Shown here piece after piece: positions 1 through 5,591 of a stretch of 5,645 nucleotides of DNA; position 1 is the first letter of the stretch; each line of letters opens with the position of its first letter. The notes under the pieces are model-generated. The model had not been told where the DNA came from and did not search any database. It saw only the letters and a list, made by a program, of their open reading frames with translations. A program made the translations under genes and the position numbers. The stretch comes from Niveispirillum sp. (GTDB lineage Bacteria; Pseudomonadota; Alphaproteobacteria; Azospirillales; Azospirillaceae): positions 1 through 5,645 of the forward strand of contig JAEMSB010000328.1 of the NCBI GenBank assembly GCA_016463045.1. The letters run 5' to 3'.

Positions 1-829
1 CCAATATGAAGCCCTGATCCGCACGGCCCTGGCCGAGGATCTGGGCATGGCGGGCGATCTGACCACCGATGCCTGTGTGCCGCCTGACGCCACGGCCACG
101 GCCCTGTTCAATGCCCGCCATGAGGGGGTCTGCGCCGGCCTGGATGCGGCGCTCTACGCCTTCACCCTGCTGGACCCAGCCCTGTCCATCACCCGGCACG
201 TAAAGGACGGGGACCGCATCGCGCCGGGCACCACGCTGGCCACCGTCGAAGGCGCGGCCCGCCCCATCCTGTCGGGCGAGCGGACGGCACTGAACCTGCT
301 GGGCCGGCTGTGCGGTATCGCCAGCGAGACGCGGCGACTGGCCGACCGGATCACGGGCACCGGCGCGCAGATCGTCTGTACCCGCAAGACGACGCCCGGC
401 CTGCGCGCGCTGGAAAAGTACGCCGTGCGCGTCGGCGGCGGCGGCAATCACCGTTTCGCGCTGGATGACGCCGTCCTGATCAAGGACAACCATCTTGTCG
501 CCGCCGGCGGCCTGCGCGCCGCCGTGGAGCGCGCCCGCGCCCGCGCCGGCCATATGGTGAAGATCGAGGTGGAGGTGGATGACCTGGATCAGTTGGCCGA
601 GTTGATCGACCTGAAGGTTGATGCCGTTCTGCTGGACAATATGGACCCCGCCACCCTGCGCCGCGCCGTGGAGATGGTGGCGGGCCGCATGGTGACCGAG
701 GCGTCGGGCGGCGTCACCCCCGACACGATCCGCGCCATCGCCGAGACGGGCGTCACCCTGATCAGCCTGGGCTGGCTGACCCATTCGGTGAAGAATTTCG
801 ATATCGGCCTGGATTTCGTGGTGGGGTGA
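1..829 (+). CDS. nadC: Nicotinate-nucleotide diphosphorylase (carboxylating), 5'-truncated by the window edge
   Basis: Quinolinate phosphoribosyltransferase: condenses quinolinate with PRPP, releasing CO2 and pyrophosphate to give nicotinate mononucleotide, the last step of de novo NAD precursor synthesis in the cytoplasm. The frame is open from base 2 and codes QYEALIRTALAEDLG before the first ATG (47). That segment matches the normal NadC N-terminus (AEDLG followed by GDLTT), so the ATG at 47 is internal and the true start lies just outside the window. 275 codons are visible; the family is usually about 280-300. Counting from the Met at 47, the visible motifs are CTRKT (111-115), GGGGNHR (130-136), KDNH (146-149), an acidic EVEVDD strand (near 174), LLDNMD (195-200), EASGG (218-222) and SLGWLTHS (240-247). 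These are the PRPP- and quinolinate-binding elements of the barrel domain. The stop is TGA at 827-829. nadA and nadB often lie nearby but would be upstream of the window. Identification is secure. Confidence 0.97.
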   Translation, partial: QYEALIRTALAEDLGMAGDLTTDACVPPDATATALFNARHEGVCAGLDAALYAFTLLDPALSITRHVKDGDRIAPGTTLATVEGAARPILSGERTALNLLGRLCGIASETRRLADRITGTGAQIVCTRKTTPGLRALEKYAVRVGGGGNHRFALDDAVLIKDNHLVAAGGLRAAVERARARAGHMVKIEVEVDDLDQLAELIDLKVDAVLLDNMDPATLRRAVEMVAGRMVTEASGGVTPDTIRAIAETGVTLISLGWLTHSVKNFDIGLDFVVG

Positions 830-847
830 CAAAGGCCGCCAAATCTC

Positions 848-875
848 TGGACACTTACCGGATATAGGCTATTAT
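848..875 (+). promoter_or_regulatory. Predicted sigma70-like promoter of the small exported protein gene
   Basis: TGGACA (848-853, five of six against TTGACA) and TATTAT (870-875, five of six against TATAAT) are separated by 16 bases. This would start transcription near 882 and give a leader of about 29 bases before the ATG at 911. It sits in the short gap after nadC, so the downstream gene probably has its own promoter. The -10 box overlaps the left arm of a palindrome. Prediction is by eye only. Confidence 0.5.
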
Positions 876-900
876 TCCCACGCCTTATACGGGTGGGAAT
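874..900. promoter_or_regulatory. Inverted repeat overlapping the -10 box: possible operator or leader hairpin
   Basis: ATTCCCAC (874-881) is an exact reverse complement of GTGGGAAT (893-900), with 11 bases between. CC (883-884) and GG (891-892) can extend the stem past a bulged G, leaving a 6-base loop. No T-run follows on the + strand, so it does not look like an intrinsic terminator for nadC. It overlaps the predicted -10 and the transcription start of the next gene, which is a usual place for a repressor site. Alternatively, if nadC transcripts read through, the hairpin would lie close to the ribosome-binding region of the next gene. Confidence 0.4.
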
Positions 901-910
901 GGGGTGGATT

Positions 911-1363
911 ATGCGTCTTCTGCGCTGCGTTCTGTTCGGTTTGATCCTGTCGGGCCTTATGAACCCGACCGCCCAGGCACAGAACACCATCAGTGCGACC
1001 GATGTTGCATCCTTCATCACACAGTACCAACAGGCGTTCCAGACCTGCGATGTTCCGTTGCTGCGTAGCCTGATGAGCGACCAGATGACAGGGATGGGCA
1101 TGCGGGGCGGTCTGGCCAGGGGGCCGGATGTCGATGATTTCCAGAAACAATGCGACCAGGGCTTCAAATTCGCCCTGAATTTTGAACGGCTGCATGATGA
1201 GGGGCTGGGACCGACCCACCATTTGGTCGTGGGCAAAGCCAGCGGCACCGTCACAGCCCCAAATGGCAAGACGGTCCCCACCAATATCAAATTCTCGTGG
1301 GTGCTGACACGGCAGGGCGCGCGGGTGGTGGTGCAGCACTCCCACCTGTCAGCACTGCTGTAA
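911..1363 (+). CDS. Small exported NTF2/SnoaL-like (DUF4440-type) protein, function unknown
   Basis: A 150-residue protein with a Sec signal peptide: MRLLR, a hydrophobic core (VLFGLILSGL) and a likely cleavage after AQA (residue 23). The mature part fits the NTF2-like/SnoaL fold: an N-terminal helix starting near residue 30 (DVASFITQYQQAFQTCD), a central region with DVDDFQKQCDQGF, then strands ending in the typical C-terminal pattern W-VLTRQGARVVVQHSHLS. Cys46 and Cys81 could form a disulfide in the periplasm. The fold is used by both enzymes and binding proteins, so no reaction can be given. Start choice: GTG 893 and ATG 899 are also in frame, but 893 lies in the palindrome and only ATG 911 gives a compact signal peptide; GGGGTGG just upstream is a possible but close Shine-Dalgarno sequence. 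GC content, about 58% in the lines I counted, is below that of the neighbours. It ends three bases from the convergent KamA-like gene. Confidence 0.75.
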   Translation: MRLLRCVLFGLILSGLMNPTAQAQNTISATDVASFITQYQQAFQTCDVPLLRSLMSDQMTGMGMRGGLARGPDVDDFQKQCDQGFKFALNFERLHDEGLGPTHHLVVGKASGTVTAPNGKTVPTNIKFSWVLTRQGARVVVQHSHLSALL

Positions 1364-1366
1364 CAC

Positions 1367-2425
1367 TTACCCCCGATAGGGTCGCTTACCCCCGCGCGGG
1401 TCCTCAACGATCCATTCGCCTTCACCCACCGGCGTCAGATAGCTGTCGGTCAGCGGCACCTTCCCGTGGCCGCCGGGGATATCCAGGATATAGGTGGGCT
1501 GACACAGGCCGGAGACATCGCCGCGCAGGCCCTTCATCAGGGCGCGGCCCTCTGCCACCGTCGTGCGGAAATGGCTGGTGCCCTTGGCCAGATCGCCATG
1601 GTTCAGGTGATAGGGCTTGATGCGGTTGCTGATCATGGTGCGGAAGGTGCGGGTCAGCGTCTCGACATCGTCATTGACGCCGCGCATCAGCACGCTTTGC
1701 CCCAGCATGGGGATGCCGGCATCGACCAGCCGGGCGATGGCGGCTCGCCCCTCTTCGCCAAACTCCCGCCAGTGATTGCTGTGCAGGACCACCCAAGTGG
1801 GGATGCGCGGCCCCTTCAACGCGGCCACCATGTCGGCATCCACCCGCGCCGGGTCCACCACGGGCACGCGGGTATGGATGCGGACCAGACCCAGATGCGG
1901 GATATCGTTCAGCCGCCCAATGATCTCGGCCATGCGGCGCGGCGACAGGATCATGGGATCGCCACCCGTCAGGATGACCTCCCATATCTCCGGATTGCCC
2001 GCGATATAGGCGATGGCGGCGTCCAGTTCTTCCGCGTTGAGCGCGTCCGAGCCCGGCCCCACCATTTCCCGGCGGAAGCAGAAGCGGCAATAGACGGGGC
2101 AGGCATGGACCGGTTTCAGCAGCACCCGATCCTTGTAGCGATGGACGATCCCCTTCACGGGCGTGAAGGGATCATCGCCGATGGGATCGGCCAGTTCCTC
2201 GTCACGGATATCCAGTTCGCGCGCATCGGGCAGGAATTGACGCGCCACGGGATCGTTCGGGTCCGTCGGGTCAATCAGATCGACCATGGAAGGCGTCACG
2301 GCCACCGCGAACTGCGCCGCCACCTGTTCCAGTTGGGGCAGATCGGCAGGGGCCGCCAAGCCATGATCAGCCAGATCGCGGACATGGCGAAGGGTTTTCG
2401 GACGGGGGGCGGGATCGCGGGGCAT
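1367..2425 (-). CDS. KamA/EpmB-family radical SAM lysine 2,3-aminomutase
   Basis: A PLP-dependent radical SAM enzyme expected to move the amino group of lysine from C2 to C3, giving beta-lysine. With the start at 2425 it has 352 residues. Visible are the cluster motif CPVYCRFC (C109, C113, C116; CX3CX2C), LTGGDP (152-157), TRVPVVDP, the segment GDLAKGTSHFRT (D268, lysine-binding in KamA) and YILDIPGGHGK (D315; K322 is the expected PLP lysine). The conserved Asp and DIPGGHGK resemble KamA more than E. coli EpmB, while the length is nearer EpmB (342) than clostridial KamA (416). The C-terminal Zn cysteines of clostridial KamA are not apparent. It may supply beta-lysine for EF-P modification or act on free lysine; neither epmA/efp nor the beta-lysine acetyltransferase gene is in view. 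Start: the frame stays open to 2542 (TTG, then ATG ATG at 2527/2524), but that stretch is low-complexity and lacks family similarity. ATG 2425 has AGGG at 5-base spacing and precedes the family-like TLRHVRDL. Confidence 0.88.
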   Translation of the reverse strand: MPRDPAPRPKTLRHVRDLADHGLAAPADLPQLEQVAAQFAVAVTPSMVDLIDPTDPNDPVARQFLPDARELDIRDEELADPIGDDPFTPVKGIVHRYKDRVLLKPVHACPVYCRFCFRREMVGPGSDALNAEELDAAIAYIAGNPEIWEVILTGGDPMILSPRRMAEIIGRLNDIPHLGLVRIHTRVPVVDPARVDADMVAALKGPRIPTWVVLHSNHWREFGEEGRAAIARLVDAGIPMLGQSVLMRGVNDDVETLTRTFRTMISNRIKPYHLNHGDLAKGTSHFRTTVAEGRALMKGLRGDVSGLCQPTYILDIPGGHGKVPLTDSYLTPVGEGEWIVEDPRGGKRPYRG

Positions 2426-2536
2426 GATGGCCCTATGGGGGCCAAGCACGGCGCCCCTGTCAAGCGGCGGCCCGGCTTTCCTGCCATGCTGCCCATTGAC
2501 GGGCGGCGGCTTTGGCCGTTCCATCATGAGGGGCAC

Positions 2537-2566
2537 TACCAACGGTCAAGGCCTTGACCGTTGGTA
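2537..2566. promoter_or_regulatory. Perfect 30-base palindrome, candidate operator
   Basis: Bases 2537-2566 equal their own reverse complement: 15-base arms with no spacer, centred at 2551/2552, with core GGTCAAGGCCTTGACC (2544-2559). It lies in the divergent gap, 111 bases upstream of the KamA-like start and 87 bases upstream of the DUF1801 start. No T-run flanks it, which argues against a terminator. Symmetry, location and a second copy of the core upstream of the DUF885 gene suggest a binding site for a dimeric or tetrameric regulator. The alternative is a structural (cruciform or RNA hairpin) element. No regulator gene is in the window. Confidence 0.5.
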
Positions 2567-2624
2567 CGGCGGCGACTGCCGCCGCGCGGCACATGCCGCG
2601 TAAGCCAAGCCGCCGGATGGCGGC
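2567..2624 (+). other. Two GC-rich hairpins in the DUF1801 leader
   Basis: CGGCGGC-GACT-GCCGCCG (2567-2584) is a 7-bp stem with a 4-base loop, and GCCGCC-GGAT-GGCGGC (2609-2624) is a 6-bp stem with a 4-base loop. The stems share the same GGCGGC/GCCGCC arms, so they could also pair with each other in an alternative fold. In a genome this rich in GCC/GGC, such hairpins can arise by chance; a regulatory role is only a possibility. Confidence 0.3.
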
Positions 2625-2637
2625 GCCCGGCACCTGA

Positions 2638-2643
2638 GGGAGG
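2638..2643 (+). promoter_or_regulatory. Ribosome binding site fixing the DUF1801 start
   Basis: GGGAGG (2638-2643) lies 10 bases before the ATG at 2654. It supports that start over earlier in-frame codons, whose translation runs through the hairpin leader and has no family similarity. Confidence 0.6.
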
Positions 2644-2653
2644 AACCACAATC

Positions 2654-3004
2654 ATGGTGCAGTCAAAGGCCGCTGACGTCGACACCTTCCTGGCCGATGC
2701 CGACCCCGCCCGCCGTCCCTGGCTGGAAAAGCTGCGCCAGATGGTGCGCACCAACCTGCCGGGCCATGTGGAGGGCATGCAGTGGGGCATGCCCGTCTAC
2801 ACCGTGGACGGCAAAGCCATCATCGCCTTTGCCAGCCAGAAACAGTACGTGTCCATCTACCTGACCGGCGTGACGATCCCGCCACAGCATGAGGAGGCCT
2901 GGTCAAAGCTGGACCATGGCAAGGGCTGCGTGCGCTTCCGAAAGGCAGAGAAGATTGAGTTCGATCTGCTGGCCGCCATCCTGCGCGATGGGGTCAGGGC
3001 GTGA
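2654..3004 (+). CDS. DUF1801 (YdhG-like) domain protein
   Basis: A 116-residue cytoplasmic protein with no signal peptide or membrane segment. It shows the DUF1801 pattern: an N-terminal helical part (FLADADPARRPWLEKLRQMVR, residues about 13-33), then GMQWGMPVYTVDGKAIIAFASQKQYVSIYLTG (about 46-77), where a Gly-Met/Pro-x-Tyr turn leads to strands ending in a 'xxYVSIYL' motif, and finally GKGCVRFRKAEKIEFDLLAAIL near the C-terminus, matching the usual 'G-K-x-C-x-R-F-x-K' segment. The family is common in bacteria and its biochemical role is not established; small-ligand or metal binding is only a guess from fold relatives. The start at ATG 2654 is set by GGGAGG. The last 11 bases overlap the end of ogt on the other strand, so neither gene has its own terminator between them. 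The frame is open back to 2561, but that extension is leader sequence. Confidence 0.8.
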   Translation: MVQSKAADVDTFLADADPARRPWLEKLRQMVRTNLPGHVEGMQWGMPVYTVDGKAIIAFASQKQYVSIYLTGVTIPPQHEEAWSKLDHGKGCVRFRKAEKIEFDLLAAILRDGVRA

Positions 3005-3503
3005 TCAACGCCCCCTCATGCCGTAGCAGCCATTCCTTGCGGTGCAGCCCGCCGCCATAGCCGGTCAGCGATCCATCGGCCCCGATGACACGGTGACAGG
3101 GCACGACGATGGCGATGGGGTTGGCGCCATTGGCCAGCCCCATGGCCCGCACGGCGGCGGGCCGACCAATCCGGGCTGACATTGTGCCATAACTCACGGT
3201 CTCACCGGGCCGCAGCCGGCGCAGTTCCGTCCAGACCAGCCGCTGAAAATCGGTACCGTTGGTGGCTGTGGGCAGCCGATCCGGCGCCGTCAGGTCACCA
3301 TCGAAATAGGCGGTCAGCGCCTGGGCGACCGCATCCGGCACCGGCCCATCGCCCAGTTCCACCACCCCATAATGCCGGCGCAGCAGCCGGTCCATGCGGG
3401 ACCGATAGTCCTCGAAATCCAAGGCCCGCAAGGCGCCCGCCCCGTCCGTCACGATCAGGGCGGTGCCGATGGGGGTGGAAAGCGTGGAAAGGGTCAGGCG
3501 CAT
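2994..3503 (-). CDS. ogt: Methylated-DNA--[protein]-cysteine S-methyltransferase (O6-alkylguanine-DNA alkyltransferase)
   Basis: A suicide DNA repair protein that transfers the alkyl group from O6-alkylguanine (and O4-alkylthymine) in DNA to its own cysteine. 169 residues, matching a single-domain Ogt rather than the two-domain Ada. The order is an N-terminal ribonuclease-H-like part (MRLTLSTLSTPIGTALIVTD to about residue 75), a helix-turn-helix segment (FQRLVWTELRRLRPGETVSYG, about 86-106, then IGRPAAVRA with the expected arginine finger R119), NGANPIAIVVPCHRVIG with the acceptor Cys136 in PCHR, and GxLTGYGGGLHRKEWLL. All key residues are present. Start: the frame is open to 3602, but ATG 3503 begins the family-like sequence and has CGGAG about 11 bases upstream; the extra 33 codons run through hairpin DNA. 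No Ada-type regulatory domain or clear Ada box is visible, so expression may be constitutive. It is convergent with DUF1801, with an 11-base overlap, and downstream of the DUF885 gene in the same direction. Confidence 0.93.
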   Translation of the reverse strand: MRLTLSTLSTPIGTALIVTDGAGALRALDFEDYRSRMDRLLRRHYGVVELGDGPVPDAVAQALTAYFDGDLTAPDRLPTATNGTDFQRLVWTELRRLRPGETVSYGTMSARIGRPAAVRAMGLANGANPIAIVVPCHRVIGADGSLTGYGGGLHRKEWLLRHEGALITP

Positions 3504-3573
3504 GGGGGGGCAGGCTCCGTCAGAAACGAGGCCCATCCCTATCACGCTGGCCCAAGGTGCGCTGGCGGTTATC

Positions 3574-3621
3574 GGACCTTTGCAGGCCGTCCATTGAGAC
3601 AAGCCTCAATGGGAGAGGTCC
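3574..3621. repeat. Two-part stem-loop upstream of ogt
   Basis: CCATTGAG (3591-3598) pairs exactly with CTCAATGG (3605-3612) around a 6-base loop. Outside it, GGACCT (3574-3579) pairs with AGGTCC (3616-3621) across an asymmetric internal loop. It lies about 70 bases upstream of the ogt start. No T-run follows on either strand. It may be an operator, an RNA leader structure, or a stabilising 3' structure on DUF885 transcripts. Confidence 0.4.
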
Positions 3622-3625
3622 AAAT

Positions 3626-3654
3626 CCGGGCGGGTTATGACCTGTCCCGCCCGG
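3626..3654 (-). terminator. Likely intrinsic terminator of the DUF885 gene
   Basis: CCGGGCGGG (3626-3634) and CCCGCCCGG (3646-3654) form a perfect 9-bp GC stem with an 11-base loop, starting 11 bases past the DUF885 stop. On the minus strand the stem is followed only by ATTTGG, a weak U-tract, so termination may be partial and allow some read-through to ogt. On the + strand TTT follows, but no + gene ends here. Confidence 0.6.
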
Positions 3655-3664
3655 TTTCAGACCC

Positions 3665-5482
3665 TCACGCCTTGGACCAAGCCTCAACCTGCTCTGTCAA
3701 CATGGTCAGGGGCATGCGGCCATTCTTGAGGATCGTGTCATGGAAGCCCTTGATGTCGAACTTCGCCCCCATCCGCTTCTTGGCGGCCTCGCGCAGTTCC
3801 AGGATCTTCAGCATGCCGATCTTGTAGCTGGTGGCCTGACCGGGCCAGCCGATATAGCGGTCGATCTCCCGCGCGGCGCCACCCGGATCCAGGGCGGAAT
3901 TGGTGGTGAAATAGTCGATGGCCTGCTGCCGGGTCCATTTCTTGGCATGCAGGCCGCTATCCACCACCAGCCGGATGGCCCGCATCAGCTCCGCTTCCAG
4001 GCGGCCATAGTCATTATAGGGGTCCTGGAAGAAGCCCATCTCCTTGGCCAGATACTCGGTATAGAGGGCCCAGCCTTCGCCATAGGCAGAATAACCGCCG
4101 CCGAACTTCTGGAAATCGGGCACGCCGGTCAGTTCCTGGGAAATCGCCACCTGCATGTGATGGCCGGGAATGCCCTCGTGATAGGACAGGGTCTCCAGCC
4201 CGATGCGCGAGCGGGCGCGCATATTGGACAGGTTCACATAATAGATGCCGGGCCGCGACCCATCGGGCGAGGGGCCGTTATAGAAGGCGCCGGGGGAGGA
4301 TTTTTCGCGGAAGGACTCCACGGCCCGCACCTCCATCGGTGCCTTGGGCTTCAGGTTGAAGACCAGATCCAGCTTGGGCCGGATGGCATCGACATAATCG
4401 GCCGCCTGCTTCAGATAGGCGGCCCGGCCTTCGGCGCTGTCGGGATAGTAGAACTGGTCATCCTGGCGCGTGAACTGGAAGAAGGCGGCCAGATCGCCCT
4501 TGAAGCCGACCTGCTTCATGATGGCCCGCATCTCGCCATGGATGCGCTTGACCTCGGCCAGACCGGTGGAATGGATGTAATCCGCCGTCAGCGGCAGCGA
4601 GGTCCAGCGCTTCAGGCAGGAGGCGTAGAAGGCCTGACCGTCGGGCAGGCGCCAGACGCCATGGTCGGGATTGGAACGGGGTGCCGCCCCCTGAAGCCAC
4701 TTGATCAGCGACAGATAGGCCGGTGCCACACCGGTGCGCATGGCATCCGCCGCCTGTTCCAGCAAGGCGGCCTTATCGGCCTCGGGCAGGGTCAGTTTGG
4801 CGATCTTGGCCTTGATATCGGTGAAAAGCGGGGCCTCCGCCGTGGATTGCGGCTCCACGGGCTGGCCCTTGATCTGGTTGCGGCAGGTCTGGATCAGATC
4901 GGGGAAGAAATAGCGGGGTGGCAGCACACCGACGGCATCCGCCGCGCGCAGCCGTTCCTCCACCTGCCCGAAATAGCGCGGGAACTGCCGCAGCCGGGCG
5001 ATATAGGCCTCGGCGTCGGCGCGGCTTTCCACCTTGTGCTGATTGATCATCTGCACGGGCAGATTCACATGCGGGCCGCTGACCAGGGTCAGGGGGTACT
5101 GGTGATGACGCCAGCGGAAATCATCAATCTCATCCTGAGCCCGTTCCCGGAAGAGACGGGCGTAGAGCCGGGCCTGCGGCGACAGCTTCTCATCGGGGAA
5201 ATCACGGGCCAGACGCGCCAGGTCGGCCTTGTTCTGCTCGATATCGGCGGCGGCGCGCGCCTCGCTGACATCATCCAACTGATCATACTGGGTCTTGCGG
5301 CCCAGTTGCATGGCGCGCAGCGGGCTTTGCGCCACGTCACGTTCGAAGGTTTCGGCAAAGAAGGCGTAGAGCGCCTTGTCCGCCGGCCCTTCCTGGGCGA
5401 GCGCCGGGGCGAAAACAGACGGCAGCAGGGCCGCCGCGGCGGTACCACCGCCCAGCGCCAGCAAATGACGACGAGAGATCAT
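3665..5482 (-). CDS. Tat-exported DUF885 family protein, predicted zinc metallohydrolase/peptidase
   Basis: A 605-residue protein of the DUF885 family, length typical. A twin-arginine signal is visible: SRRHLL (residues 3-8), a weakly hydrophobic Gly/Ala stretch, and a likely cleavage after ALA (residue 29), so it probably folds in the cytoplasm and works in the periplasm. The signature HEGIPGHH (435-442) fits the family HExxPGHH metal-binding motif, with GEGWALYTEYL (468-478) downstream as the likely source of a further acidic ligand. EIDRYIGWPGQATSYKIG (539-556) is the usual C-terminal family block. Family members are suspected metallopeptidases; substrate and reaction here are unknown. Start: ATG 5482 gives the Tat signal at once, and an in-frame TGA lies a few codons upstream. 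No good Shine-Dalgarno sequence is seen; a TAATAA stretch ends 14 bases before the ATG. The stop is followed by a terminator-like hairpin. The gene appears to be transcribed alone, possibly with read-through to ogt. Confidence 0.92.
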   Translation of the reverse strand: MISRRHLLALGGGTAAAALLPSVFAPALAQEGPADKALYAFFAETFERDVAQSPLRAMQLGRKTQYDQLDDVSEARAAADIEQNKADLARLARDFPDEKLSPQARLYARLFRERAQDEIDDFRWRHHQYPLTLVSGPHVNLPVQMINQHKVESRADAEAYIARLRQFPRYFGQVEERLRAADAVGVLPPRYFFPDLIQTCRNQIKGQPVEPQSTAEAPLFTDIKAKIAKLTLPEADKAALLEQAADAMRTGVAPAYLSLIKWLQGAAPRSNPDHGVWRLPDGQAFYASCLKRWTSLPLTADYIHSTGLAEVKRIHGEMRAIMKQVGFKGDLAAFFQFTRQDDQFYYPDSAEGRAAYLKQAADYVDAIRPKLDLVFNLKPKAPMEVRAVESFREKSSPGAFYNGPSPDGSRPGIYYVNLSNMRARSRIGLETLSYHEGIPGHHMQVAISQELTGVPDFQKFGGGYSAYGEGWALYTEYLAKEMGFFQDPYNDYGRLEAELMRAIRLVVDSGLHAKKWTRQQAIDYFTTNSALDPGGAAREIDRYIGWPGQATSYKIGMLKILELREAAKKRMGAKFDIKGFHDTILKNGRMPLTMLTEQVEAWSKA

Positions 5483-5531
5483 GGAGACATACCCGTTTAT
5501 TATTCATGTCCGATGGGAACAGGGTGCCTGC

Positions 5532-5591
5532 ATGGCGGACAAGGTCAAGGCCTTGATCAAATTGGCCCCAAAATATCATGGGTCCAATTAA
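5532..5591 (+). CDS. Possible 19-codon small ORF (doubtful)
   Basis: ATG (5532) to TAA (5589-5591) codes MADKVKALIKLAPKYHGSN, a short basic peptide. AGGG (5521-5524) lies 7 bases before the ATG, a weak ribosome binding site. It is antisense to the DUF885 upstream region and contains the 5543-5558 motif, so the open frame may just be a by-product of that site. No homology is recognised. Listed only because it has a start, a spacing-correct weak RBS and a stop. Confidence 0.12.
   Translation: MADKVKALIKLAPKYHGSN
5543..5558. promoter_or_regulatory. Second copy of the palindrome core, upstream of DUF885
   Basis: GGTCAAGGCCTTGATC differs at one base from the core GGTCAAGGCCTTGACC of the palindrome at 2537-2566. 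The first 14 bases are identical. It lies 61 bases upstream of the DUF885 start, a suitable position for an operator or activator site. The flanking bases do not continue the symmetry, so this would be the weaker site. Confidence 0.4.

Noticed and set aside
851..1371. Direct repeat ACACTTACC (851-859 and 1363-1371) flanking the NTF2-like gene
   Set aside because: Dozens of 9-base repeats are expected by chance in a window this size, and there is no transposase or inverted end, so this is not evidence of insertion.
589..1425. 278-codon minus-strand frame across the nadC end and the NTF2-like gene
   Set aside because: It runs through two well-supported + genes and the intergenic promoter, with no recognisable motifs.
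2432..2463. TTGACA (2463-2458, minus) and CATAGG (2437-2432) as a promoter for the KamA-like gene
   Set aside because: The spacer is 20 bases and the -10 match is poor; transcription would begin almost at the start codon.
2426..2542. N-terminal extension of the KamA-like gene to TTG 2542 or ATG 2527/2524
   Set aside because: It is low-complexity, has no ribosome binding site at those starts, would run into the palindrome, and has no counterpart that I recognise in the family.
1466..2557. Long open frame (363 codons) on the + strand across the KamA-like gene
   Set aside because: It is antisense to a gene with a complete set of radical SAM and PLP motifs. Its own translation is His/Gln/Gly/Arg-rich low-complexity sequence typical of a GC-rich shadow frame.
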